From positions 24,940,527 to 25,004,526 of the forward strand of contig NC_083646.1 of assembly GCF_963576545.1 (NCBI RefSeq): DNA of 64,000 nucleotides, written 5' to 3'. Of the stretch, positions 13,171 through 26,000 are shown piece by piece. Both the position numbers and the translations under genes were made by a program. Position 1 is the first letter of the stretch; the number at the start of each line of letters is the position of its first letter. This DNA comes from Limanda limanda (lineage: Eukaryota; Chordata; Actinopteri; Pleuronectiformes; Pleuronectidae). The notes under the pieces were generated by a model. It was not told the origin of the DNA and did no database searches. It was given only the letters and a program-made list of their open reading frames with translations.

Positions 13171-14448
13171 CTTTTCCCCTTACCTTGCCACACAGATCCA
13201 GAGGGGGTAAAATGGGTTAAAATAAAAAAGGTTGTTTGGGTGATTATACGTTTCTTCTCTCCCTCCTTTCCCACCCTCCCTCCGTCCTCCCTCCCCTCCT
13301 AACACCCTCGCCTCCTACACCGGCTGTGCTCTCCCCTCGCCTCTCTCCTCTCCTGGTGAATAGAGTAGCCTCTGTGCATGGGGGGCTCCGGCTCTGCAGC
13401 AAAATCAGCCCCCGTCCCCTCAGGTTAAAAGGTACACCTGCAGGCGCATCCGGTAGCAGCTGTATTATAAAGCACACAATCCTTTTCTCTCAATACTCCA
13501 CCTCAATTATGTTGGTGATATATGACATTTAGTTTGACGTATTAATAGTTATTTAATGATTCCATAGGTAGTGCACCTTAGATATCGAAATGTATGAGTG
13601 CAGAATTTCATGTTCAGTTTTACTTGAATCAGACAGACAAAACTATTATTTCGGTTGATCAAAAAAATGAATTCACACTAAATTAATAATTGTACCAGAA
13701 GTCAAGGCTCCCTGACAACCCTGATCTCACTGAGTCTTTCTCTCATGTCTCCCACCCCCTGTGTGTGTGTGTGTGTGTGTGTTTGTGTGTGTGTGAGTGT
13801 CTGTGGTGTATACCGGATTAAATGGCACACCTCGTCTTAAATGGCACCTTGCCTCGTTTCCTCTCTCCTTTCATCATCAGCAAAATAAAGATTAGGCCTA
13901 CAGAGAAGATTGTAAAGGCTCGTCGCCTCAGAGGCGCACGGATCTTCATTCCTGCGCCTTTGTGATGATATTGATGATGATGATGGCCAAGTGGACAGTT
14001 TGATTTTTGTGTGGCGAGCTAGTTATAAAGAATCAATATTATATCAGGGGGGTAACTTTGGTGATAAAGGACTCCGGCCACTCCGGCTATTCATCATAAG
14101 TCTGTAGCAAGCAGATAGGTCAAAAGAAATTATATTGCTCTAAAGAGTGTGTCTCCTTATCTCCCAGTACCAGGGGAGTGGAGGACACGCCGATCGATAC
14201 AGTAGCTGCCGTATACTCCTTGCAATTATCAATAGCTGATTTTGTCTTCCTGGGGCTGCATCTATTAATACCAGATAATAACAGCCTTTTTGACATAACT
14301 TCTAAGGGGATGATAGAGGGAGAGGGAGAAGAAGAGGAAGAGAGAGGAGGGGGTAAAAAGAAAGTTTGCGCACAGGACGACCTTGATGTCAACAGATTTG
14401 TCTCTCATATGAGGTGGACACTGGGGAATAGACAAGTCAAACAGACAA

Positions 14449-14537
14449 GAGGGAGAGGGAGAGGGAGGGAGGGGGAGGGAGGGAGGGAGGGAGGGAGGGA
14501 GGGAGGGAGGGAGGGAGGGAGGGAGGGAGGGAGGGAG
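14449..14537 (+). repeat. (GGGA)n polypurine tract
   Basis: About 89 bp of GGGA units, opening with GGGAGA variants. The G-triplets are spaced by single A bases, an ideal G-quadruplex arrangement on the + strand, 2.4 kb upstream of sall3. Confidence 0.9.
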
Positions 14538-15516
14538 CTTCCTCCCCCCAGTTGGAAAAAAAGGCTTGGATCCATCAGTAAAAAAATGCGATGTAGAAAT
14601 AAATTAATCAGTTCCATGCGTTTGGTACAAACATTAAACCATGACATAATTTTTCAGCTTTATTTTTTTTCTCACATAGAGGTATAATATTACAACCAAT
14701 ATGAAAATATATATTTTACGATCTCTCCTGATATTCGTAATAAAAACACAGAGTTATCTTTACGTTGTCCCATAAATCATTTTTATCACTTAAAACTAAT
14801 ATTATATTATTATAATATACGCACGTTCCCCCCTCGTATTATTTACATGGCTCTTGGCCTCGCACAACTTAATCCTCTCAGAACCCCCCCCCCCTTTCCT
14901 CCAACCCCCACCATTGTGACCCCATATGCATCTACACATTTTAATGCAAACAACAATGTCGCAAAGTAAAGGGTTAATGTGTTCATTCAGCGCGACAATG
15001 AGGTGCCAGCAGTGCGCAACGTCGTTTTCTCCTCTCGCCTCTCTGCGTTTAGTAATAAAACAGTTTCACTAAGTATAAAAATTGCTTTTGGTAAAATGTT
15101 TTTGTATCGTCTTAAATAGACCATACTATCTTACCTATTTGTTTCTTAATTTATTATTCACAGTAAATCATCGGAATGTGAATATTAAATACATTTGTGG
15201 ATGGCACCGTGCGTAAAATGTCCACACATTGGAAATAAAGTTAATGAAAAATGGGAGGTGGTGGTGCAAAGTCTCCGGTGTAACCACAGAATGTCGACTC
15301 TCTTAACAAAAATATCAAATATCAAACCTCTGACATTGATATGACAGCGTGTCACTAACTGACTGCGTGGTGAGAGCCGTGAGATATTATATGATGGGAG
15401 GTCAAATGTGGGTGCTCGCTGTGGGGTCTGAGGACGAGCCATTGAACAGTAACGTGGTGGTACATCCTAGCGGTGGCTGAAAGCAATGGGCTGAACCTCT
15501 GCTTGCGGGTTAAGTC

Positions 15517-15542
15517 ACACACACACACACACACACACACAC
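15517..15542. repeat. (CA)n microsatellite at the promoter edge
   Basis: Short CA tract, with further interrupted CA at 15562-15582, just before the CpG-rich leader region. Confidence 0.85.
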
Positions 15543-16795
15543 GGCAGCTCAGTCCCTCTCTCACACACACTCACACACACACGCGGAGCGCCGAGAGACC
15601 GACACTGCTGTAGCAGCCTGTCAGAAGATAACTCCAAAACTTATTGGTCTCGCAAGTCGAAGAAAAGCAGGACACCGAGTGAAGCTTCGAGTTGGGGGGG
15701 AGAAAACCAGCGGCGTCCGCGTGTTTGGTCCCCGAGTATCCAGAGAAGAAAAGCCACTTTTTTTGGAGCGAGCGCACCGAGGCGAAGGCGCACGACCGGG
15801 AGCTAAAACCTGCACGGCGGAGGAGGAGGAGGAGAGGGAAGAGGAGGAGGAGAACTTCATCGTGACAACGAGGCGCTTTTTCTCTTCTACGGGACAGATG
15901 AGTGTCTGATCACACTGACAGTCGTGTGGTCGCTGAGAGGAGGACTCTTTGCCAAACGTGGCACCGCTTTCTCGGAAGACGCGCGTCAAAGTTTGGAGAG
16001 CGGAGCTGCGCCATTAGAGAAGAGAAAACCCGCCTGGTAACACTTTATTGTTACTGTCAAGAACTTTTCTCCTCGCACACTTTCTGTTTGTGTGCGTGTC
16101 CACACGCCGAGTCAAGCTGCGGCTATTTCCACGAAGAGGAAACTTGGAAAGCCCGAAACATCCCAGAGACTGTAAACACCGCTTCTTATTGAGAAGGAGG
16201 TGCACACGACAAGAAGAAAAAAAAGTTACCGAGAGAGAGCGTGCGCTGGAGAAGTGAGCCTGGATCTCGAGATAACACAGGAAGACGCTTTCTGAACTCA
16301 AGAAGTTGGATGATAAAGGCCAGAGTGATGAAGACTATAGAGACACTCGGTGAAGAAATCCTCCGCGCCTGAGAGTCGGTGCGCTCCGTGACAGGAGAGG
16401 GGGGTAACGTGCCCTGTTGGAGACCCCCCCTGTGCGCTGGCCATAACAAGAGATTTGGTGCGTTGTCTTGTTGGGGGGAGGCTGATAGTAAAGAGACGGA
16501 TAAAGTCTGAGAGAGAAGCGGCTAATTGCTTAGTCCGTCCCTCATTACCATATCCAATGCGCGTCCGCTGGACTCCAGCCAATCCTCCCCACCTTCACAC
16601 GGTGCCATTAATCGCCAGGCATTATTCACTATCATAATTATTGTACCGACATGCGCAATCCAACGCACAGCAGCGGCACCAGCAGCAGCAGCGCAACCAC
16701 CACCGGCTAATTTCACTTTTCCCCCTCGTCCACTTCTGCTCGCTCTCTCTCTCTCTCTGCTGTACAAGACTGTTTGCGAACTTTTTTTTTTTTTT

Positions 16796-16825
16796 ATGAG
16801 TGTTGATTCATTCGCTCTTCGCTGA
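16796..16825 (+). other. upstream ORF 1 in sall3 leader (9 codons)
   Basis: ATG at 16796 opens a nine-codon ORF (MSVDSFALR) closed by TGA at 16823-16825. Its stop shares the A with the ATG of the next uORF (TGATG), a classic termination-reinitiation arrangement. It is relevant only if transcription starts upstream of the T-run at 16782-16795. Confidence 0.45.
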
Positions 16826-16989
16826 TGTATCTGCAAAACGCAGAGACATCCGGGAGCGCAAACGCAGCAGCATCAGGAGCATCAGGAGCCTCGCCAGCAC
16901 CGACGCCAGCAGCAGCAGCAGCAGCAGCATGTCCCGACGCAAGCAAGCCAAGCCGCAGCACCTCAAGTCGGAAGAGGAGCCCGCGCTAG
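16825..16989 (+). other. upstream ORF 2 overlapping the sall3 start codon
   Basis: ATG at 16825 opens a 54-codon ORF that ends TAG at 16987-16989. It passes over the sall3 ATG (16929) in another frame. It translates the AGC repeat in the GCA frame as a run of seven alanines. The initiation context is weak (C at -3, T at +4), so leaky scanning to the sall3 ATG (A at -3) is plausible. A peptide product is not claimed; the likely role, if any, is to lower sall3 translation. Confidence 0.45.
16906..16928 (+). repeat. AGC trinucleotide repeat abutting the start codon
   Basis: A run of AGC triplets directly precedes the sall3 ATG, so the start codon sits at the end of the repeat. Length change would alter the spacing of the leader and the alanine run of the overlapping uORF, but not the main protein. 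Confidence 0.8.
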
Positions 16990-17010
16990 CAGGGGTGATC
17001 TCCGAGCACG
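16929..17010 (+). CDS. sall3: sall3 coding exon 1
   Basis: Encodes residues 1-27 plus the first base of codon 28. The ATG has A at -3. It starts the family-conserved [10 protein letters not shown] peptide and is the first in-frame ATG, since a TGA at 16797-16799 closes the frame upstream. The donor is a strong CACG|GTGAGT at 17011. The split codon (g + cc) joins in phase with the acceptor at 25083. A short first exon carrying only the repression motif is the usual Spalt gene architecture, so this exon can be swapped by alternative promoters. Confidence 0.93.
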
Positions 17011-20000
17011 GTGAGTGGATGCGGGTGTTCTGATCCAGGACAGCTCCCCAGCTCTCCAACACACAACTTCTCCCTCCTCTCACACTGCTGCCGCCTCTCC
17101 TCCACTTAGATTTTAAACTCCCTCTTTGAGTTAAGGGCTTTGGAATTCATTGGGACTGCTGCTCCCATGAATACATAGATGCGATAATTTGCAATGAATC
17201 TATTGTGATGCGATTTATAAGTTAAAAGTCTCAAGTGGACAAGGCAGTCCTCTGTGGAGAAGTGGGGCTTTTTTATTCCCAGAAATGTGTGAGCTCAGGA
17301 TGTAACCTGGCGTTTCACACACACACAGCCTGCACCACATCACCGTCTACTACCTGACAGATGACTTTAAAGATTAAAGAAACTAATGCCCATAATAATT
17401 TAACACGGTTTACACTATTTCCATGATGTGCTGGAGGCCTTTTTGTAAGAGGCCTGTTTTCAAATAGAATTGATTTAATACTTTAATATGATATGGGAAA
17501 TATCGGATCTGTGTTCTTTTTAAAATCTTGACTTTGTGTGTTCGTGAACGCGGGATAATACACGCGCGCACACGTGCACACCCTCAAACAAAAAATCTGA
17601 TGAATTAGAAAATATTTGACTTTCTCTCTGTATTTAAAAAATATTATTTTTAAATGACTATAGTAGCTGATGTATAATTTTTTTTAATTATAGAAATAAT
17701 TTCAATCAATTTTAATTTCTTATTATTTTTTTTCATTATTAAGCTTTTTATTAGTGGCTTTTTGTCACTCAGCGCCTGTCTGGGAGCAAAAATGCGAATT
17801 TCTGTTGCAGGTCGAAGCCTTGTTTTGTTATGGAAATAGTTTCTTTTTTTCGAAACACCCCCCCTCACATAAATTTAGCACACTTGATTTGTTCCCTTTT
17901 GCTCACAATGTTGACACGATCGCTTGACAGAGCTCGTCCTCGCCATGTGGAGAAATAAAAGGGCTCATTCATCTTTTATTCTCCACTCTGCTTTTTTGTC
18001 CGCGATTAAACGATCATCACAGAGCTGAAGTCAAACCTGAAGCAAGAAGCTGAAATGCTGCACAAATTATAGAACTAACTGTAGGCAAACTGTGTTCCAT
18101 ACGTTTTGGTGCTGACATCACACTGCATGTTGAATTCATTAATTGTACATTTTTGCTTTGATTTTATAAAATGTGGGAAAATCTTGTTTGACAAGTGGAG
18201 TTATACGAATTTTATTTAATTGAATTAGACAATAATTTACATTACAAATTAGATTTTTTTAGTTTTTTTCAATTGCTCTCTTTAAATCATGAGAATCATT
18301 GTTTCCAACAAATCACCGCCATTGTTTATACCTTCCTTGCCTGGCCCATGTTGACCAACACACACACTCAGTCTCTCTCTCTCACACACACACACACACT
18401 CACACACTTTGCAGAGCTTCTTTAGAATAGAAATGCCTGATGTAATCTCCTGGGAGCAGTTCTCTTTGCATGGAGGAAATGTTTGGTGTGAGGTTGGAAT
18501 CACACGTTTGCAGCACCGTGGATTTTCTGTCATTTGTGGGCAGTTCACTGTCGAACACAAACATCGTCTGTGTGCTCCTCCGTTGAGATAACCTCTCTCA
18601 GATTTTGGTCGGAGATACCAAACATCCATCAGGTTGTTCTCCTGTAGGATCTTGAAATGAAATGTTAACTTCCCTTTCCTCTCGTGAAATCTGAGAACGT
18701 GGATGATTTTAGTAGAATTTAATTTAAAAATCACAATTACATTTTTTTAAGAGAGAAAGTGCATTGAAGGCTGGCTTAACATTACGTGAAATAAGTGTTG
18801 ATTTGAAGAAAATCTATCCTGGATTCCTCTATACAAGAAGGTGCATCTTTAGTTTTAGAGTAAAATCATGCCCACACTGACTTTTTGGTGACCTATTGTA
18901 TCCATGTCATTGTGTGTAAGACTGGAAGTGGCCGTGGAATGTTTTTGCCAACCCTCGCTGGAGCACTATACTGGCTTGCTTGTTTTCAGCACAGACATCG
19001 CAGTGAAACAATCCCAAGTCTTTGGCCGTGCACTCTGAGCCCCTACACACTTAAACAAACCTTATAATACCATGTCTCGTCCAAAGCAACCTTGCACGAT
19101 GAACGACAGATGTCACACTGCTAGTGTATCATCGCAGCATGATCAGATTCTTCGCTGCCCATGTTGCCGTGGTGCAGCTCGTGGCGACACTATCGATCGT
19201 TGGCCTTGACGTATCGTTGCATATAATGTCAAAGGAATTCAGAAGTTCCAGGCGTCAGTCGCTGCTTGATTTAGACTTAAAATCTATCGGCTGTGTGCTG
19301 GGCAAGAGGTGAGGAGAAAGTCAAGTGTTCGAGTGACGTTCAGATTCGGCTCAAGGACACACAATCTGTCTGTAGCTCAATGCACCAGCATAGCCTTCAA
19401 CTAGGAAAATATCCACAAGGTATAGTATATCAGGAAGTTTGATATAAACGTCTTCTTGTGTGTTCAGGTTTTTTATTTCTCATTTTTTTCTAGTGTGATC
19501 TGACCTCTTTTATCTGTGGCTTTATCCTCGGATGTCCACTGCAGCTCAGTGAGCGGCTCTTTAATGTGCTGCATCCAGGAAAACATGAAAAACTAAAATC
19601 AAGTGCCAACAAGCCCTTGTCTGACATGCCATCTCCCCCTCAGGCCTTCCGGACACTTGCCCCCCTGGGGGCAGGGGGGGTTGTGTGCGTGTGTGTCTGT
19701 GTGTGTGTTAGGATGAGGAAAGCAGGGGGAGGGTGGGAAGGGGGTGTCTGCTTAGGAGTGCTTTTATAAAGCTTGCTGACTTAACCTTTGTCTAGGCCCG
19801 GCCAGCCAGGTCCTGCCGCTTGGTGTCAACCACCTTGTACAGTTGGAACATGTGTGTGCCGGTGACCTTGGCAGCACAGCCAACTCGTGTCCTAGAAAGA
19901 GTGAACAACGACAGGCTTTTAATCTCACCTCCGCTTCCTCTGCATCTAGTGTCTTTGACTGTGTGCATGGAGAATGAATAGAGGGGGCGGTAGCATGCAT

Positions 20001-23000
20001 ATTGCACATAAACACTCCTGTGCTTGTTCCTACTTGGGGGAATTTACCAAAGGCAAATCTTCCCAGCTAAGGGCCGAGATGTACGCGATCAAATCCTTCC
20101 GATAAAAGTAGCCTACATTTTCTTATTTTCTTATTACTGAATTGCAAAAATTTGATTAAACGCCTCAGAAAAGACACGTAGGTCATGCTTTCACTGAACG
20201 ATTACAAATGTATTTACAGTTTTTATTTATCAGGTTTTCATTCAAAGATACGGCAGAATCTTTATTGAATTTTCAAACTTTCCACTAATTCTACCAGATG
20301 TTCCGGCAGGAATAAGGACTGAATGATCATATATTTAAAAAATCCTCACTGACAGTGACAACACGGTTTGTTGCCTACTTCCCCTGCAGTGGGGCTTTGT
20401 TTGGCTTTTGTTTTAATCCCCTCTCACCAATGGGTGCAGGCCTGTGGACCACCCACACAGTTGTGCCAGAGAAGACACTCAAATATGACTGCGTCTTAAT
20501 TACTACTCAGCCCAGAAAACACACATGAACAAGCAAGGTCCTGATAGAGAGGAAGGCCTAGACGGGGACTTATTTAATTTTAGCCCAAACAGCAGACTGT
20601 GGGGGATTTAAGAGGAAGCTAAAAAGCCATTAAGTGAAGAGGTAGGTTTGGTCCTTGTTGGGTTTTCCTATGGTTTTGGCTGCGCTTGTTTTGACGACTG
20701 TAGCGACGACTTGTTCAGGAAGCAGGACCGTGGAGAAACAGCTAAGATCTGTCCATCTCTGTACAATTGCAGGTGTAAAAAAGTGAAATAATTTTTTTGC
20801 AAAATCTTTACAAATTTTGAATCTAACCATGTTCATTTTATGTACAGTGAACCAAAGATTGCCATGTTAAAAAAATAACAGAATTTATTAGTTATCTCTT
20901 ACGGCCTGCTGAAGACCAGTGTCCACTAAAGCCTAGCGTCTCCTCCTCCTCCCGAGCCCTCCTGTAAATCCGTAGCGAGAGAGCCATCTTGACGAGTGAC
21001 ACAGTTATCTGGACAGCGTGCCGTCACTGAATACTGTATCGCAAATGCTTACACAAACAAATCGTTAATGTTTTGGCTGCTCCACATCTGCAGGCAATGA
21101 CAAAGGCCTCTCTGTTGGTGCTGATATGACTGTACCATTCTGCAGTGGGGCTGACCAGGCCGATGACACACTCACACACACACACACACACACGCTTGCA
21201 CACACAGAGCGGGTCTGAGGATACATTGGATCATTCAAGAGAGTATTTTATGTGTCGACAGTCCAGGGAGTGTGGAACAGCACAAACAACGGAAAACCTT
21301 TTTTTGTGTTCATTTAAAAATACATGTAAATAATGAAATTGGCAAGAATGTAATGTTTTAACAATGTCACAAAGTTATAGATTGATTTATTTTTTTAAAA
21401 AGGGGGGAATTTGCCTAAAGGTTCATCTTCTCTGTCCTTACTGAACCTTTGCTGACGAAAAAAAAATACCAAATCAAAATACAGAAAAGGCGACATAATA
21501 TATGATTAAAACATCTTCATTATTTAACTTTGGACGATGAATCACCTAAATAATTCCTGGCGATCAGTTTAGTGGAGGTACGATGAAAAAAAACAATGGA
21601 AAAAATAACTAATTGGGCCAAGAATTCCAGCATTGCTGAACCCAGCAGGCCTCCTTTTATTGCCACCCCCCCTCCCAACCTGGGCTGGACCTACAGTGAT
21701 GCATCGCTCTGTGAGGGTCCCAAGCCATCTTCACATGCTTGAGAAGAATGCATGTAAAAGGAGCAGAAGGGGGGCGCGGTTCCAGGAGGGCTGTGAGTGA
21801 AGGCTCTTATAGCACCTTGCTTTATGTGAATGACATTTGAAACATCATATATTGACTAAGACGTTTTAAGCCGCAACATGTTAAAATGGGGGATATAATA
21901 CACTTGAAATGACCATTTTCTAAAATGAGCTAGCAATGACTTGACCTTAACGTATAGTAAATGTTACCAGTGTCATTGTCTGCGTGTGTGTTCATTAAGT
22001 GAATCTGGAAATTGTTAAGAATGGGAGAATCAGTAATTGCCTAATGCTTCGCTCAATGCCCGCCTCTGTGGCTTTCACAGAATCGGTGGAAAGCATGAAT
22101 ACCTCATTTGATATAATATGTCAGATTAGCGGTTTCAGTTAGCATGCCAGAGATTGCTGAGCGAGATAGCGGACACACAGATGCAACGTCTACAATCCCC
22201 CTATTGAGTGCATGCAGCTTAATATTTGCATCTGAGTAAATGAAGACTCTTAAAAGAATGAAAAACGGATGGGATGTTTTTTTTCTCCTTCTCTAATGCT
22301 CTAGGAAAATCAATACAACACACACAAACACGTTTAGCACACACTTACAGTCTTACAATTGTAATAAAATAACCACACAGGAATTGTAACCTCACAATGA
22401 CAGAAACTAAAGCAATTCCCAGGTCTTATTAATTATGTTAAATCTTTTTAAAGTGTATAGTTTAACATAAGCCTCTATTATATATCTATTAAAAAAATGT
22501 TCTTTCTACAATTTTTTTTTTTAACTTACAAAAGGTAATTTAAAAACAAAGAGGTTGGAATGTTATAAAAAATCTTAATTGCTATATTTTCTGTCTGGAA
22601 AATATAGATCTTCACATGGATAATTGACCAAGATGTAGGCTTCTGATAACATACACACACACATTAACACACACACACACACACACATATACACACTTTG
22701 TAAGTATTATCCATTGTGTGTAATGTATGTGTATATGGGACATTTTTTGGTGTTAATCTCTTTAGAAAGGCCCATAAAGTGTGTATGTTCTTTGTCTGTC
22801 TACAAATGTGTGAGAAAACGTGTTGATGTGTGCCGTTGGTGTGTGTGTGTGTGTCTGTGTGTGTGTGTGTGTGCAGGTCAGTGGCATACAAAGGACCCCA
22901 CTTGTAATTGTATGAATGAATAAAAGAGATTGACAGTAATACCATTCTAATAACTAATCAGCTCAACACAATGCCTACTCATTTGTGTTGACCTTTCAAC

Positions 23001-26000
23001 CCTCAATTATGGAAATGAGTCCTGCTGTCCGCTGCCGGGCTAAGGAGATTTCCAGCCTGCTGTCACATGTCACTGATGTTTTCACTCACTCTCTCCTTCT
23101 TACTTGTCGATTTTTGTTGTGCACACAAGCAATTTTTAGTGTCGGTTTAATAAAGAAGCATACAAAATTATTTAAAAAAATTTCTTGCTGGGATTTTTGA
23201 GTTTGCACTTGTGTGGTGGGAAAGTAAAGGGAGAGGCGTTATTAATATTGCAAAAATAAATGTGCACATCACAAATTGAAATTGTGCAGGATTTCACATT
23301 TTATTTTAATTTAATTGCTTAACCTGTGTTCTCAATTTATCTTGGCAATACATGATTAAGTAAAAAAATATCTTGTTCTGTCAGCCCTGCCCCCAGAGAG
23401 GATGAGAACACGGAGCCCGTCCAAAGCCTCTCTGTTGATAATTAATGAATTTACAGACACCAGACCCTGATAGCTCATGCCCCCTTCGGAGGAGTGATGA
23501 ATTTCTTTACTAATGAGTCACGGTAATTGCCGCAAATGCTTCATGTCTGCTTCACCATGGCTCGCTCCTTTTTAACCTTTGAAATGAGCGCAGACACTGT
23601 ATGAATCTCATGGTTACTCACTCACACAGCACAGTCAGGCCTTTAACGTGAGGTAAACCTGAAGTGTTTCAAGTAAAGCCTGCACGCCTCCCTGTAGTTA
23701 AACTTACATTCAAGTAAATTTCCTCTCAACTTTATTTAGGAATTGTGTGTGTGTGTTTGTGCTTTTTGGCCATGGAATCACATCCATACTGTACAAATGA
23801 ATTATATATTTTCAGATCTTTTAGTAGCTCTTTTTTAACAGTTACACACTCGCCTCAGAATTATAAACTCAGCTTTGTTTAATGGCAGCTTTATTTTAGT
23901 GACAATCATTTCATGAAATAAATCACTTTTATTTGCAGTAAATCCCCATGAAAAGGTGTGAAGATTTGTTTTATAGTGTAAAGTGTATATAAAATAGTTT
24001 GATTTGTGGTTGTACGTTCTGTCTTTGAGTGTAAACTGAACAGGAGACTGTAATACAGTCCATGCAGGATGCAGTGGCGGTGATTGAGCACACTTCCTAC
24101 TCGTAATGAACGACACACACACCCACACAGGGCTCGGACACAAAAAATAAACACACTAGGGAGGCCATTTTTACATGGTTTGGATCAGGTGAAAATTACG
24201 TTCCGATCGGCGCTTGTGTCTGCTTGTTTGACTCTTGATGGTTGCATGAGGAAAAGGAAGTGGCTTCTTACGACTGTGATTAAACATGTGTAACTAATCA
24301 GAGACTTTGCTGCCATGGCACTAGTATGTAATTTGGGAGAGGCGGAGAGAGAGAGAGAGCAAGGGTAGAGAGAGATGGAGAATAACACTGAACGTCTTTA
24401 CTGAACATGAATATATTTCATTTTAAAACATTTAAAAAACATTTAAAAGTGGTCAAAACTTTAAATCATTGTTATTAGTTGCACAAAATTTGAATGGTTC
24501 AATTGAACTATTCACTTATTCACTCCTTTTCAGCGTGCAGGCCGCTTGCTTAGAGTCAGGGCTAAAGTATTACCTTTGCAATGCTAAATGAAAAGGCTGA
24601 GGCGTTTGAAATTCAGGTGGAAATGACTGGTCTTGATAGCAGAGGGGAATCCTAATGGGGCCATCAAAGTCCTGATTTGTACCCAACAGATGAGGCAGCT
24701 GTGAATTGTATGAAATATTGGAAATCAATAGGTTCTATGGAATTTCATTAAGCAGCAGTATCCACAATTGATAGGCCCTCATAATTTGATGGATTGCACA
24801 AAGAATATTATTAGCTGGCTCTATGGAGAGGGTGCAAATTCACAAAACTGGGTCTGGAGGATTGGTGAACTAGGGCAATTTGTTCAGAGTAAAAAAATAA
24901 AAAGATTATTGATTGTGGTTATGTTAAAAGAGCGAGGGAAAAAAATCAAAGGTTAAATCTGTGCAGCAGTGCAGTGCAAAATATGTGTGGATTCCTTATT
25001 GATTATTTATTCATTAATTTTCCTTTTTTGCTTCCCTCTCCCTCTTTTCCTATCCACTCTCTTCAACCTCTCCACTCCTGCAGCCCGAGGTGATGTGCTG
25101 GAGGATGCCGACAGCGGGAATGAGAGCCGCAGCGGCAGTGAGGAGACCCATGTATGTGAGAAGTGTTGCGCTGAGTTCTTCAAGTGGTCAGACTTCTGTG
25201 AACATTTAAAGAGCTGCACCAAGAACCCCCTGGTGCTCATAGTGAATGACAATGAGGACACACCCATCCCCTCCCAGGAGTACCCTACAGAGCCCTCCCC
25301 TGTACCCAGCTGCCCTAGTGAGCAGACTGACAGCGAGGACCCCAGGGAGGGCAACCACAGTTCTGCTGGTGAGGGGGATGATGTCCCAGAGACAGCAACC
25401 TTAAATGGGGTTAATGTCCTAGAAAAGGAGGATGAGCAGATGGAGCTGGAGCTTTCTCCTGAAAAAATGATGGATACTGAAGAGAGAGATTTGACATCCC
25501 CTGAGCCAGATGCCACCCTACCTCAGCTCAACGATGTCGTCCCCTCCACTGTTACAAACTATGCCATGCCAAGCACCAATGTTACCTTGGAGACTCTTCA
25601 TGGCACCCGGGTTGCAGTGGCCCAATTTTCACAGAGTGTAAGGGCAGCAGCAGGCACTGGGGTCTCCACCATGGCTATCCCCATGATCCTGGACCAGCTG
25701 ATGGCCCTCCAACAGCAGCAGATACATCAGCTGCAGCTGATAGAGCAAATACGCAGTCAGGTGGCTCTGATGAACAGACAGTCTGCCTCACAGCCTGCTC
25801 TCAATCACCATCACAGCAATGCTGCTGGAAACCAGGGGCCTTTGTCCTCCTGTGTCCCCCCTGTTGCTAGTCAACTTCAACTACACAACTTCATCACCCC
25901 TCCTGTCCATCAGATGCCTGTTAGGTTGCCAGCCACTCTCAATGGTCAAGGGTCTTCAACCTTGACCTCAGCAATAGATGGGCCTCTCTCTCAGACACCA

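Larger units (their letters stand above)
15560..16928 (+). promoter_or_regulatory. sall3: sall3 GC-rich promoter and 5' UTR region
   Basis: CpG-rich stretch immediately upstream of the start codon, in clear contrast to the AT-rich surroundings. Two CCAAT boxes lie 25 bp apart at 16554-16558 and 16579-16583. A pyrimidine-rich run (about 16715-16760, CT-repeat at 16741-16758) follows at a distance suitable for TSS initiation. No good TATA box is seen. A GGA-rich polypurine tract lies at 15816-15852. I infer that the main start sites lie either near 16640-16770 (short 5' UTR) or further upstream within the CpG-rich part. The exact TSS cannot be read from sequence. Confidence 0.6.
17011..25083 (+). 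other. sall3: sall3 intron 1 (8.07 kb)
   Basis: GT-AG intron in phase 1 between the N-motif exon and the zinc-finger exon. I see no further coding exon in it. It holds AC/GT microsatellites (18358-18412, 19685-19710, 21170-21204, 22651-22687, 22841-22874), a GA run (24343-24375) and several AT-rich non-repetitive blocks listed separately as candidate enhancers. The last 450 bases before exon 2 are unusually free of simple repeats. Confidence 0.85.

Noticed and set aside
14178..14687. 169-codon open frame with Gly-Arg-Glu repeats
   Set aside because: It is produced by reading through the GGGA tract; no homologous protein pattern.
16800..16928. In-frame N-terminal extension of Sall3 starting at GTG 16800
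   Set aside because: The frame is open back to a TGA at 16797-16799 but contains no ATG. The ATG at 16929 starts the universally conserved Spalt N-terminal peptide, so the extension is leader sequence.
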